A stretch of 64,000 nt of DNA from positions 12,796,501 through 12,860,500 of the forward strand of contig JAVHKY010000001.1 in the NCBI GenBank assembly GCA_035079385.1, in the 5' to 3' direction. The translations under genes were made by a program, and so were the position numbers. This DNA is from Aspidiotus rigidus (Eukaryota; Arthropoda; Insecta; Hemiptera; Diaspididae). This document shows positions 22,665 through 32,721 of this stretch, in pieces (the stretch's first letter is position 1; each line of letters starts with the position of its first letter). Under the pieces are notes generated by a model that saw only the letters and a program-made list of their open reading frames with translations, was not told the origin of the DNA and ran no database searches.

Positions 22665-25600
22665 ATCCCATATGAAAGTTTCAATTTTCTGGACCTTTCA
22701 ATCTCCATCGAAAAGATCGGAATTTATGGGAACTCCTGCAACTCTGGTACGTCGATCCACAACTCTTCTTTCTGCTCCATGCTGATTTCTGTTTCTGCGA
22801 GATTTCTCCTTCTGATCGATGATAACTCTAAGCTGAAAAATCGAAAACATTTTTAGAAATCTTCATTAGTACTTTTTCTTTCGCTCCTGTTTTTATCGGA
22901 GTGATACCGCTATTTGTTTGCGGGTAGTGAGTGATGGGTGTTACCAATATGTCACTTATATAATTGTTTCTCATGTGTACATTTTTTTTTTTTTCATCTT
23001 TTTGATCCTCCTCTCTAATGCTTTCGATGAGGAAAATGAGACCATAAAATATTTGGATGGTACGAGTATCAATTTATAATAATTCGTGTTATAGAGCTAA
23101 AATCATTTCTCCTTCCCCTCTTTTCCTGTTGCAAGGGTCAACAGTTCTCTTAGTCTTCGTAATTATACGCCTACAGCAATGTCTGTTATAATCACGCAAG
23201 CTCTCTATTGGAATAACCTGGAACTTCGAACGTAAAATGTAAAATGTACAGAGGGAGTTGTTTCTCATCGGGAATACATGTTGACTTATATAGATGTTGC
23301 TACAATGCATATCATCTAAAACCAGTTTAAAAAGGCTCAACTTCGAAGAGTACAGTGAAGAGGGCGCTACGCGCATAAAGAAGCGTGAGCCAACTTGGAC
23401 TTAAAATATTTTCTTAATTACGGAGACCGATATTATATAGATAATTGGCAAAATTAGACAGTGATGAATGAGTATTCACACATGAAACGTACATCTGCGT
23501 TTTAATTATTCTCTCAGGAAATACGATCACATCCAAAGCTTTTTAATACGACTAGACGTGCCTAATACGAAACGTTAATTATTCATAGAGCCGGCACACA
23601 GAGACTGATACAGAAACGAAAGATCTGTTAATTTGTCGTCTTGAAAATGAAATCGGTGTAGAAATTAATTATCATTTTCGTGTATCATTCGTCCGTATGT
23701 ATAACAAGTACGTTTCATCCAAGTACGCGCTATCTCCTTTGCTGGTCAGCCGTTTTCTGGTGCCACGAAAGTCGACATTTTTATTCTCAAACAGGCGGCA
23801 GATAGTCAAAGAGCTTGTCAAAAAGTTCAAAGAAGTATTGGTGACATCTCCGTCCTCAACGAACTGTTACAGAAGAGAAAAAGAAATGAAGTCCGTATCC
23901 GTTTTTCACATACGCCTTTCTCCGTCTCTCGTATCCTTTTTTTTTTCTTTCTTTCTTTCTTTCTGTGAACGACATCCAACATTTTCTGTCGACGTTGTAG
24001 CCGTCGTGAAAACCATTTGTCAAAATCAAATCATCTCCTTATTCGCTAGACTACGGTACCGCTCGACTTAGAGGCTTCCGGACACCCCCTTTTTTTTTTT
24101 CCTTCTTTCGTTATACTTAATTTATGTTCTATTTATTTCAGTATCTATGCCGTTATGTAAATTAGCAAAATCAAAAAAAAAAAAAAAGATGGTGAAGAGA
24201 AAAACGAGTAATTATTTATGGTTAGGATGAATGCACAATTCAGAAGCAAAAATATTGACGGCCAAATGATTGACTGACTGCTCACCAACAATGCGATATA
24301 GTAAACAGAACCCGAATGAAAAAATTATACCTAAACGTATATAACGTCCAAATAAATCAATTCTTTGTTCCGAGAATGATGTTATTTTACGGACTACAAA
24401 GGGTATTTCGCCGAATAAACATTCGTATAATTTTATTTCTTTCTCCTGCACTCTTTGTTCTATCAAATTATTGTGTTCTGAAAGTTTCTGTTCGTACGAA
24501 GACAGTCGTTTTCTCGGTTGAATATTTGCGGACGGTCAATATTTTGACATATAGATCCACTCGTACGCTCGTACCTTCGTGTTTATCGTGTGGTCGATGT
24601 TTCCCCCTCATTTTCATCTCTAGAAGACCGAGTGATTCCCGAATGAAAACTAAATTTAGAATAATTAATGGCTCGGAAAGCAACCTTTATCGATTTATCG
24701 CGGGATAGTGCGCCTGTTGTAATCGTCTAGGTATTGCAACAGCGGATAAATTTCACTCCAGTATTGAAGATGTTTTTTTTCACCTATGTACCGATGAAAG
24801 AAGAAAATTATACAATATTGAATGAATTCGTTAATCGTCTGATTTTGCGAACCGAGCTTTGTCCAGTTAATTGCATGAATCCTGCTGAGAGAATAATAAT
24901 AGTCCACCCTATACTTATAATGAATATCTATTAAAATAATAATATTAAAGTAACGGAAAAATGCCTTTCCTACACGCCTGACGTTGGCGATGAAAATAAC
25001 CCCTAATTTATGGAAAAATTTATGATTATTAGTTAGACGTCTCTTGGTACAGAATGTTGAGAAAAGTGATAGAAAATAAAGATTTTGACAGAAAACTTTT
25101 TGCCAATTAATGTGCAAACGTGATCACTAAAATAAATTTACTTGCAAAACGAATTATTTTTCACGAGAACGATAATTACCTATTTTTGGTGTAGAACTCG
25201 AAAAAAATTCTTCACATATACCAGAGCACCCTCGAGCCAAATGTGGCTCGGGGGAAATCTGCTATCAGTAGAGCTACATTGAAATTGTTCTCAATAATCT
25301 TCTCTTCTCAGCAGGATGGATATGATTGGACCCTGGGATTGATTCCTAATGCTATAAATAGAGTTGTTTAGTAAGAGATTTAAAGGGTGAAGAAAATTAA
25401 CCAGGTGTACGGTAGCGACAAACAATCAGTCTTACAATGGGGATATCATCTTGATGTATAGGAATTCGGAGCTGAACTTCATTCATTGCTTCCTACCCGC
25501 GTCCCACAGATCCAGTATCCAGAGGCAAACTTCCCAATGACCTACTTTGATGCTCTCGTTTTCCTGCACACGCTTATATGTTTGCAGGCAATCTATTCAG

Positions 25601-25762
25601 TTAGCGGAGCGACCGCCCACGGCCGATCCAGGGATCTATGTGGAAAAATTCTCAAACAGTCAAAGTTCAATATTATGATAAACACAATTTTTCGTTGAAG
25701 AGCTGTAAGTATTATTGAAAGAAATAAATGGCTTTTCCTTCCACATTGATTTTATTAGATAA
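22665..25762. other. No recognised gene
   Basis: Open frames of up to 140 residues (23697-24071, 24316-24708 plus; 24695-25117 minus) are hydrophobic or S/F-rich and match no family I know. There is a (CTTT)n tract near 23945 and poly-A/T runs near 24090 and 24175. It could hold introns or UTRs of a host gene, but nothing proves it. Confidence 0.35.
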
Positions 25763-25795
25763 TACCGACGTTTCGACTGTACGACAATCAAGGTA
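25763..25795 (-). ncRNA. Decayed hammerhead-like motif
   Basis: Minus strand: stem I UACC, core UUGAUUG, a weak stem II UCGUACAGUC, then GAAACGUC (self-complementary ACGU plus cleavage-site C) and closing stem I GGUA. Stem I is perfect and the 3' core is intact, but the 5' core has two changes. Confidence 0.4.
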
Positions 25796-25952
25796 AACTA
25801 AAAGAATTATCAACGAAAGAAGGTGAAAAGACGTAAGAACATAAGAACAAGTTGGAACGTAAGTCATGAGTCATATCCGCCCCGTAGACCAAATCGACCA
25901 TCATTATACAGTCGATGTTGATCGGTTTTTGGTCGTATTGCTGAAAATAGAC

Positions 25953-25964
25953 TAAATATTATGG
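25953..25964. repeat. 12-bp target duplication, left copy
   Basis: TAAATATTATGG, repeated at 26804-26815. The related copy at about 46213-46240 has the same neighbourhood (GAAAATAGAC ... ACCATCAG) without the insert, that is, an empty site. Confidence 0.8.
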
Positions 25965-26038
25965 ATAGTAAGTCGAATATGTCCGGCACTGCCGTCCAAA
26001 ATTTGAAGAAACATTCAAAAAATAAATAAATAAATGAT

Positions 26039-26069
<31 letters not shown>

Positions 26070-26803
26070 TTAAAAACCCGTAAAGCTGTATCTCTTCTGT
26101 CAGTTCGGACCATGGCTTTGTTTCGGTTAGGTAAGACTGCCAAAGACGATTTTTTTTTTTAAAATTTTTCTTCAGCAATTCTCGATACCGGTACACCAAA
26201 TATTTCGGGCGTTCTTTTTCAATGGCCAGACTCTTTCGTAAAACGTTCAATTTATTCTCCAGTGACCCATTTTTATGGACTTCATCTCTCCACTGATCCA
26301 TGAGTCCTTTCTTGTCATCCTCGAGTTTTTCCTTGTCACGTTCTAAGGTTACAATTCGTTCTTCAGAATTTCTCAACTCCTTTTGACCTGCAGTCAATAC
26401 GTTTCGAACTTCTTCTGAAAGACTTTTATCTCGAGCCAATTTTTTCATTTTTTTTCTGACAGAATCCTCCTCTTCGATTGACGAGTCACTGGTAGACGAA
26501 GTATTCGATAAATCCAGCAAACCTTCGGAAGCACTGGTTACGATATTTTTTTGAAAATTAATACAAACAGCACACTCCGAAAGGACAGGAACGGCAGTCT
26601 TACCTAACCGAAACAAAGCCATGGTCCGAATTGACAGAAGAGATACAGCTTTACGGGTTTTTAATAAATAAATAAATAAATAAATAAATCATTTATTTAT
26701 TTATTTTTTGAATGTTTCTTTAAATTTTGGACGGCAGTGCCGGACATATTCGTCTTTCTATTTATATAATCCGTCCGGACAAATCAATTCTTAAATTAAT
26801 TCT
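25965..26803. mobile_element. 839-bp inverted-repeat insertion carrying one ORF
   Basis: About 150-bp inverted repeats (near 25975-26135 and 26597-26760) begin GAATATGTCCGGCACTGCCG. They include (ATTT)n tracts and the sequence coding for both ends of the ORF at 26059-26622. Flanked by a 12-bp duplication with an empty-site relative near 46.2 kb. A 12-bp target duplication is longer than for most cut-and-paste DNA transposons. The word GGCACTGCCGTC recurs at 27909-27920 next to a hammerhead-like motif, so this may be a PLE-related non-autonomous insertion. The class is not certain. Confidence 0.7.
26059..26622 (-). CDS. Coiled-coil protein in the 839-bp insertion, 187 aa
   Basis: Uninterrupted 187-codon frame. 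Residues 1-45 are mixed with two cysteines; 46-55 are Ser/Asp/Glu-rich. About 55-140 form a strongly charged heptad-like region (VRKKMKKLARDKSLSEE, ERIVTLERDKEKLEDDKKG), probably a long coiled coil. 140-187 are basic and aromatic. Its first and last codons lie in the element's inverted repeats, so start and stop are supplied by the repeats. I recognise no enzyme domain. It may be a captured host fragment or an element-encoded RNA-binding or structural protein; 187 open codons in AT-rich DNA make pure chance unlikely. Confidence 0.5.
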
Positions 26804-26815
26804 TAAATATTATGG
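26804..26815. repeat. 12-bp target duplication, right copy
   Basis: TAAATATTATGG; identical to 25953-25964. Confidence 0.8.
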
Positions 26816-27904
26816 TACCGTCAGAAAATGGTTGATTTTTAGTAAATTTTTGAGATAAATTGACCAGTCAATTGTTTGTCTGCTATTATTCCTAATAAAT
26901 TTTGAACATTTATTGGTTGATTTTTGACCATTATGCGGATTTTGGTCCATTTTTGGTCGTTATACTGACTGGAATTTTTCCTCGTTTCTTAGTCTATTTG
27001 ATATTGTGTTTATTCCTCAATTTCGACTGAGATTTCTAGTCAATTTCTGGGCAGACATTCTGGGAGATAACTTGGTTCATTTATAGTAGATTTTTCCTCA
27101 ATATTTTTACTCTCTTTTTTGGTCTAAAACGAGTATTGTCGGACGAGCCACATAGTAATTCAATTTTGACCAAAATTTTCAGTCAATTTCTGGGCAGACA
27201 TACCTAGTACATATCTTGATCCATTATTTCCAACATCTAACGATGTTTTCACTCTCTTTTTTAGCCTGAAATGAGTATTATCTGGTGAGCCACACAGTCA
27301 CTAAAATTTTGATCAAACTTTTCAGTCAATTTCTGGACAGATATCCCTGGGACATATTGGTCCGTTTCCAGTCGGTTTGTCCTCAACATCTAGTAATATT
27401 TTTACTCTCTTTTTCGGTCGAAAATGAGTATTATCGGGTGAGCCGTTCTATCTCTCAATTTTGACCACAATTGCCATTCGATTTCTGGGCAGATATTCAG
27501 AGTGAATCAACTGTCATGTTGCCTGCAAACTCGCGGATGAATAAAGAAATTTAAAACTGAATTTTCGATCTAAAAATTGATATTCTTAATAATGAAGTTG
27601 TTTAAAAAATGAACATATTTCACTAATCATAAAAATATTAGATTTACCTATATACTTAATTTTAGGAATTTTATCAGGATCAATTAATAAATCTAATTAT
27701 TTTTTTAATTTTGATTTTATGAATTTTTCTTTTATATTAATTTTATAATATGTATTTTTAAATTAAATATTATATTAATTTAAAAAGTTAATTTAATTAT
27801 CAAATTAAGATTAAAAAAAATTATATAAATTAAGTTGATAAAAATCAATTTGAAGCTGAAAAAAGGGTTACTCTCGACGGTTTTTTTAACAATAAAAAGA
27901 GATT

Positions 27905-27983
27905 TTTTGGCACTGCCGTCGATATACAAAAATTTTTTATTTTGAAACCCGACGTTTCAAAGCGACGCGCTTCTTCAGGGGTT
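27905..27983 (-). mobile_element. Retroelement tail ending in GACGGCAGTGCC
   Basis: On the minus strand, hammerhead-like motif, then AAAATAAAAAATTTTT, then CGACGGCAGTGCC. The final word equals the terminus of the 839-bp insertion, read outward. It adjoins the truncated Polinton ATPase gene, so a PLE-like tail seems to have landed in, or been fused to, the Polinton fragment. Confidence 0.45.
27946..27983 (-). ncRNA. Hammerhead-like motif with intact core
   Basis: Minus strand: stem I AACCC, core CUGAAGA (consensus), stem II AGCG with loop CGU and CGCU, UU, GAA, self-complementary stem III ACGU, cleavage-site C, closing stem I GGGUU. All conserved hammerhead core positions are present and stem I is 5 bp. 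As with the other copies, stem III could only form stably between two RNA copies. It lies immediately after the stop of the truncated ATPase frame. Confidence 0.66.
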
Positions 27984-28572
27984 AAAGTACAGCTAGAGTA
28001 GGTGTAACTAAAATAGAACTGATCAAAGTGAAAATTTTACAAAGAAGCCTGTACGAGAAAATGAATGACGTGTCCAACGTTACAGCTTTTCGATGAGAAT
28101 TTTCACGAATACAGGATTTTTTTGGAATTTTACAATATGACTGAGCTAAATAAAAAACCGAAATCCCCCGGTGTCGACCTCTCATAAAGAATAATCCTAT
28201 TTTATCGTCAATTTTCTGCGCTAACACGTCGTCGAAAATCACTACAGCTTCAGTCTCAATCTCTTCAGGATTAGGTAATTTTTCAAGAGATAACTGAACG
28301 AACTTAATTTTTTCATTTGATTCGCGATTATGATTATCAACTAGTTCTTTCAGGAGCTCATATTTAGGTTGAGAGGCAGTTTTCGAACACAAAAAGATAC
28401 TTTTCAAACGAGGCATATGTAAAATCATCGTTATTGTAGCATTGGTCTTTACTGAATTTGAACTTCCTAATACAAGTGTACGACTCACATTCGGCCAAAG
28501 ATGAACCCGACGAGGTTCTGATTTGTGAGAGTCTAAACTCAATACGCGAATACTTTGCTTAATTTTCTCCAT
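27982..28572 (-). pseudogene. Polinton/Maverick packaging ATPase, truncated
   Basis: A 196-codon frame. Residues about 33-45 have a P-loop-like LVLGSSNSVKTN, in which a Val replaces the Gly before Lys of Walker A. Near residues 108-118 is a Walker B AVVIFDDVL, and RGRHRGISVFYLAQSYCKIPK follows. That combination is typical of the FtsK/HerA-like genome-packaging ATPases of Polintons and related double-stranded DNA viruses. After about residue 165 the text becomes unrelated (IFSYRLLCKIF...) and runs to a stop at a hammerhead-like tail, so the C-terminus is lost. Its ATG lies inside the end of the upstream RING frame (14-bp overlap). The altered Walker A and truncation argue against function. Confidence 0.78.
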
Positions 28573-28981
28573 TTTTATGAATAATATGACAAAACGGACT
28601 AATATTTATGAAATACTCACCGATAGGTGAAATTATATACAGTTTCGTATATCTACAGTCTCGTCTACAGACCGTACATATGTACGGGTCTGGAAGATAA
28701 TCTTCGCACTCGAAACAGAGTCCAAAGTGACCACAAGGATGAGCCATTAATTCCGCTGCTTTATTGTAGCATATAAAGCAGCGAAACTTTTTCTCTTTTT
28801 TTGGTGGAGTTATCTATAAAAAAGAGGTAAAATTAATTCACAAAAACTTCACAATTTAAAAAAAAAGAACACGTGTACTTACCACTTCTTTATTCTTTTT
28901 AAAATAAAACAAAATATTACAGCAAATCAATGACACTATAGCCATTGTAAACAAAATATTCCAAAAGATCAAGAAAGCCAT
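28559..28981 (-). CDS. Spliced transmembrane-RING protein, 117 aa
   Basis: Exon 1 (28981-28883) encodes 33 residues: MAFLIFWNIL then an apolar stretch to CCNILFYFKK, a single membrane helix. GTAAGT at 28882 and TTTTTTATAG before 28813 bound a 69-base intron and keep the frame. Exon 2 (28813-28559) gives KKEKKFRCFICYNK, HPCGHFGLCFEC and PYICTVCRRDC: C-x2-C, C-x-H-x3-C-x2-C, C-x2-C, a C3HC4 RING of the compact IAP-like type. Such RINGs recruit E2 enzymes for ubiquitin transfer, so a membrane-anchored E3 ligase is likely. It lies between Polinton ATPase and integrase genes on the same strand. A GTGAGT at the end of KLYIISPIG could be a second donor. No frame damage seen. Confidence 0.7.
28813..28882 (-). 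other. Predicted intron of the RING gene
   Basis: Donor GTAAGT (28882-28877) and acceptor ATAG (ending 28814). Splicing joins codons in phase 0 and turns two short frames into one membrane-RING protein. Confidence 0.65.
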
Positions 28982-28985
28982 TTTT

Positions 28986-29202
28986 AAACGATGATTATCT
29001 TCTGTGTACCGTAGGCTTCGTTCTCGCTGGAAAAATGTGTTGTGACATAACTGAAAATATAACTTCAGCTATGAAGACAATAACACCCTACTCAAATATA
29101 ATTTCAGCCATGAAGACAATAACACCCTACTCTTCAGCCTTTTTTTTTTTACCAAAAAAAAAAGAACTGATTTAATCTAGAAGTCAGTCTTCCGGGTGTA
29201 GT
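28986..29202. repeat. Duplicated 36-bp segment between RING and integrase genes
   Basis: CTTCAGC-TATGAAGACAATAACACCCTACTC is present at about 29063-29094 and again, one base different, at about 29103-29132. This is the only structure I see in this spacer apart from a poly-T/poly-A pair near 29140-29162. Confidence 0.6.
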
Positions 29203-30010
29203 CTAGAAACTGGTTTTGTGCAATTCTTTTTCATAGAACTTCCCTAATATCTTATTATTGTCCATATCTTTAATGTTGTAGGTGATAGGATCTGTTGCAT
29301 TTATTTCTGTGATAGTAAAAATCTCTCGAGACCATTTCGGATCGTATTTATTAGCAAATGTACCCCGCACAGTTGAAATACGGACACGTCGTCGGATGGT
29401 AAATGATGGTTTTTTGTCCATGACGCGAATCGGAACCGGAAATAGTCTGGCTCTAACAATATCCTCGTTCTTTTTACTCACCTGAGACGGCGCCATACCA
29501 ATAGATCGGTGTTTATCGAGTACATTATATTCGTGTAGTAAAGTTGGTAGAAAATTAATCCAATTGTGTCGGCTCAAAATGTTTAGCTAGTTTTTGGTTC
29601 AACGTACGTATAACTCTTTCACATATTGCACTTTTTTCCTTTGTAAATGAGTGATATAAATGAATAGAGTAGGTTTTACAAACCGTAAGAAAATTTTTAT
29701 TAAAAAATTCCCTCCCCTCATCAGAATGTAAAAAAATTGGACTTCTACCTGAAGATTTTAGAATTTTTTCAAAAGCCTTGGAAGATGCTAGACCGGTTTT
29801 ATTTTTCAATGGTTCCAGAAATAAATATTTGCTGAATGTGTCAATCACAACCAACAAAAATTTGTATCCAGTCTTTGTACGAGGTATTTTATTATCTTTC
29901 ACATATCTACTCATATCTAAGAGGTCACAACCCCACAGATCATCGATTCCCTTTCTGCAGATTCGTATTGCTTGACTTTTAGGGGTAAATTGTCTCTCAT
30001 GAATACACCG
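29203..30010 (-). pseudogene. Polinton/Maverick integrase with a frameshift
   Basis: The first frame (30043-29555) contains DDLWGCDLLDMSRY, LLVVIDTFSKYLFLEPLK, IFLHSDEGREFFN and ICERVIRTLNQ, that is the D, D and E of an rve-type DDE integrase core as found in Polintons. It shifts near 29577 into the frame ending at 29203 (HNWINFLPTLLHEYNVL, SIGMAPSQV, then a C-terminal Y.IKDMDNNKILGKFYEKELHK segment typical of Polinton integrases). The N-terminal zinc-binding part is absent: instead the sequence runs directly into a protease-like N-terminus. Insertion of the element DNA would be its normal role; this copy is broken. Confidence 0.82.
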
Positions 30011-30192
30011 CGAAAGTTTTTTATGTTCAACTCTATCATACAATTTTCAATATCTAAATTGGTTGGAGGAGCGACTTTTTTTTTTTTAGATTTTTTCATT
30101 AACTGATCGAAGAGACCACTACCCTTGACACCTCCCTTTATACTTTCTTCTTCTTCTTCTAGACGTTTATTATGTCGACCTAACCTTGTCAA
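29917..30192 (-). pseudogene. Polinton protease-like N-terminal fragment
   Basis: A 91-codon frame: an E-rich run, KGGVKGSGLFDQLMKKSKKKK, then NLDIENCMIELNIKNFRGVFMRDNLP. The last segment resembles the N-terminal part of the adenovirus-type cysteine protease of Polintons. The catalytic part is missing because after about residue 72 the DNA continues as integrase coding sequence in another frame. It therefore marks an internal deletion that joined protease and integrase. The family assignment rests on one motif. Confidence 0.48.
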
Positions 30193-30199
30193 TAATAAA

Positions 30200-30362
30200 T
30201 TAATAAAGAATAATAATTATTATAATTGAATTGTGATAGTTAAATTGTAAATTAAAATTAAATAATATTATTGAAATTTTATAAATTAAATTCAAATAAA
30301 TAAATAGGTATAATTATTTAGATTCATTTTAAGAAATTATTTAAATTAATTGATTCAATTTT
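30200..30362. repeat. AT-rich repeat, inverted copy of 21090-21250
   Basis: The block TTTAGATTCATTTTAAGAAATTATTTAAATTAATTGATTC-like text and the flanking AATAATAATTATTAT run match the minus strand of 21090-21250. It is best explained as the continuation of the second 20168-family copy beyond the Polinton insertion. Confidence 0.6.
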
Positions 30363-32721
30363 AATTGTTATACCGTATTTCCGGGAATATAACCCGCCAT
30401 AGCATTACAAAAAACCACATTTTGCGTGTGAAAAAGTAAATAAATTACCGCACGAAATAGATGTAGGTATTTGTTTTTCCAGTAGGGTTTCTTCTATTTC
30501 AAACTTGGTCCATAGGTCAAAACTTTTAAATACATCATCGAATCTACACTGAAATGTTGGAAATAAACTTTGTAGGAAATTTGAGAACAAATTAATTTCA
30601 ATTTTTTTTTTTTATGTTTTCTCCCAAAAGTTCACAAATATTACCTTGAAAAAATTGTAGGAAACTGAATGTTCGAGTAAATGTGAGTCTGGTCCCTTTC
30701 TAGAAGTGGAGCGCTGTCAATTCTTCAGGGTCTTGATTAGGGATTCATTTTGGATCAATTGAAAAAAATTTTCAATTAAACTATATCCAGTTTCTGACCA
30801 ATAGGGGTCATCCATTAGTTAGGTGTCTCCAAGATGAAGGAGGTTCAAAAGCCCTCTACTTGACCTTACTTGGTGAAAATTACGTTGAAAAGAGATTTAA
30901 CTTCAAACTAGCCAAGGCCTCTTTCGCAAAAGGAGTAAACGTTCAGTTGTTCTGTGCGGTAGCACCACCGACCGTTTTGTCCATCGACGTAGACAGGAAA
31001 TTCTGCGTTGCCGGGAAATTTTTCGCAATTTGCAAACGAGTACACGAAATGTGGGATGTTCATGACCTCAAAAGTCTTATAAACAATTGCTCACCATATT
31101 TGGCTATCATTATACGAAAAATTTTGTCTAATTCATAATCAAGAAGAAGATTGTTTCGAACACGAATCGTTTCCAGTTTCATAAATTTACAAATAGGATC
31201 GGATCTTTTCGTGTAAAGGTATAATTGAGGATCCAGCTCGCACAAAAACTTCAATTTATTCTTCTTTAGTTTCAGATCTTCTTGCTGGAACTAAGATGCA
31301 TGAGATGAAAAAAAGGCAATATAAAGAAGAGAGAGAAGGGCTTCAAATCACTACTAATTTTTTTGCATTACACTGAGGAATTTTTCAATTAATAAATCGT
31401 CCATCTTTACGTTGGTGTAAATTGTGCTCTGAAACCGCTCGACAAGTCGAAGTTCATAGGTTTTCCGATAGATGGCGTTAGGCGTTTTACTTTCTGTTGG
31501 ACTAGAAATACGCGTATTTACTAAGAGAAAATTTATAATAATTGTTTGTAGAGGTTAAGTGGTGAAGTAGAGGTTGATAACAGTAGAATGTCGGAAAATC
31601 TTAAGAAACCAAGAAAGTAGAAGAAAGTTACAAAGCAATGAGAAATGAATGTCAACATTTTTAGATTTTTATGGGAGAAATCATCTGCAGCCGTTCACTC
31701 AGTTTTATATCAAGTATCCTTCGTCATTCATTCAATCATGAAAATCTATAATTATAACAATATCTAAGGACCACTGAATTAGTCAACTTGACGAGTACTG
31801 AACTTCGGTGCGCAGACAAATTTTTCTCTTTAATGCCCCATGTTCTGATTCGTCCCCTGTGAAAAAAAATTGATAAGAAATTTCGAGCTGGGCTAAACGC
31901 TGCTCGATGTTCGCGACTACAGCGATTCTTTTTGAAGTTTTTGGTACGTTGAATACCCAAGGTCCAGCGACCCAAATAAGCACCAACGATAAAATCAAAG
32001 AATTGAGCATTCTGAAGAGGGTAAAATGTCGAAAGTGTTGTCAGAAGATACCTGAGCAAAGAGCTCGCATCGTTGACCACAGCAAAACAGCAAAATCTTC
32101 TTCCTCCTATAGGAATCCGCAGTTCTAAAAATAACTGATGGACCCACGAACTTGTCGTTAAAGTCTTGACATTTCTTCATCACCAACTACTCAAGTGGTG
32201 CCAAACCTTTTTTGATGCACGGTATTCTTCGTCGCGTGAACTCAATTTTGCAGAATTCCAGGCTCGTTCAGTCAGGGGGTTCATTTGCATTTCCTACTTA
32301 CCAATCTGCATGCTTTGCAGTCAGGTGCCCCTTCAGTTTGCTCGGAACCTTAGCTTCAATGCTAAGTCTTTTCCACCCACCTGACATTGAGGATTTGGTC
32401 TGTGGGTTGGCGGTAGGTTGGCCCTCTTCGATATTCACCGTCATCGAAGCAACCATTGTACGTTTCCGCGATGATGGAAGACTGAGACGACGTGTTCTTC
32501 CTTGATTCAGACTCTTTTTGGACGCCCGGTTCAATTGGTCCTCCTTTGGAGGATGGTGGACGGAATTAACGACATCATTAGGTTGACTTAAGTATGCTAG
32601 CTCATAGTCTCAATAAAAATTTCTCCAGTTGTTGAAGCCCAGAAACCCAAAGGGCTTCAGGTAAGCGGGATCAGGAGTTTGAAAACGGTTCCAAAAGGCT
32701 TCAGTAATTTAAAGCGGGCCG
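30363..32721. other. No recognised gene; weak local repeats
   Basis: No recognisable protein; the 92-codon plus frame 30860-31138 and several 60-110-codon frames have no motif. 31680-31760 (CAGCCGTTCACTCAG...CAATCATGAAAATCTATAATTA) is loosely repeated at 33472-33560, suggesting that the intervening sequence, including the MITE, arrived by insertion or segmental duplication. Confidence 0.35.

Larger units (their letters stand above)
25866..27850. mobile_element. Second copy of the 20168-22664 family, interrupted
   Basis: Runs in the opposite orientation to the right half of the first copy. It starts with a GTAGACCAAATCGACCATC end, continues through the GGTCAAT-type subterminal zone, and enters the AT-rich part (matching blocks such as TCATAAAAATATTAGATTTA). 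An 839-bp element interrupts it at 25965-26803. After about 27850 the match stops where the Polinton and PLE-tail material begins, and a piece matching 21090-21250 resumes at 30200-30362. This nesting gives the relative insertion order. Confidence 0.65.

Noticed and set aside
24316..25117. Open frames of 130 and 140 codons on opposite strands
   Set aside because: No motif, AT-driven composition, no splice or element context.
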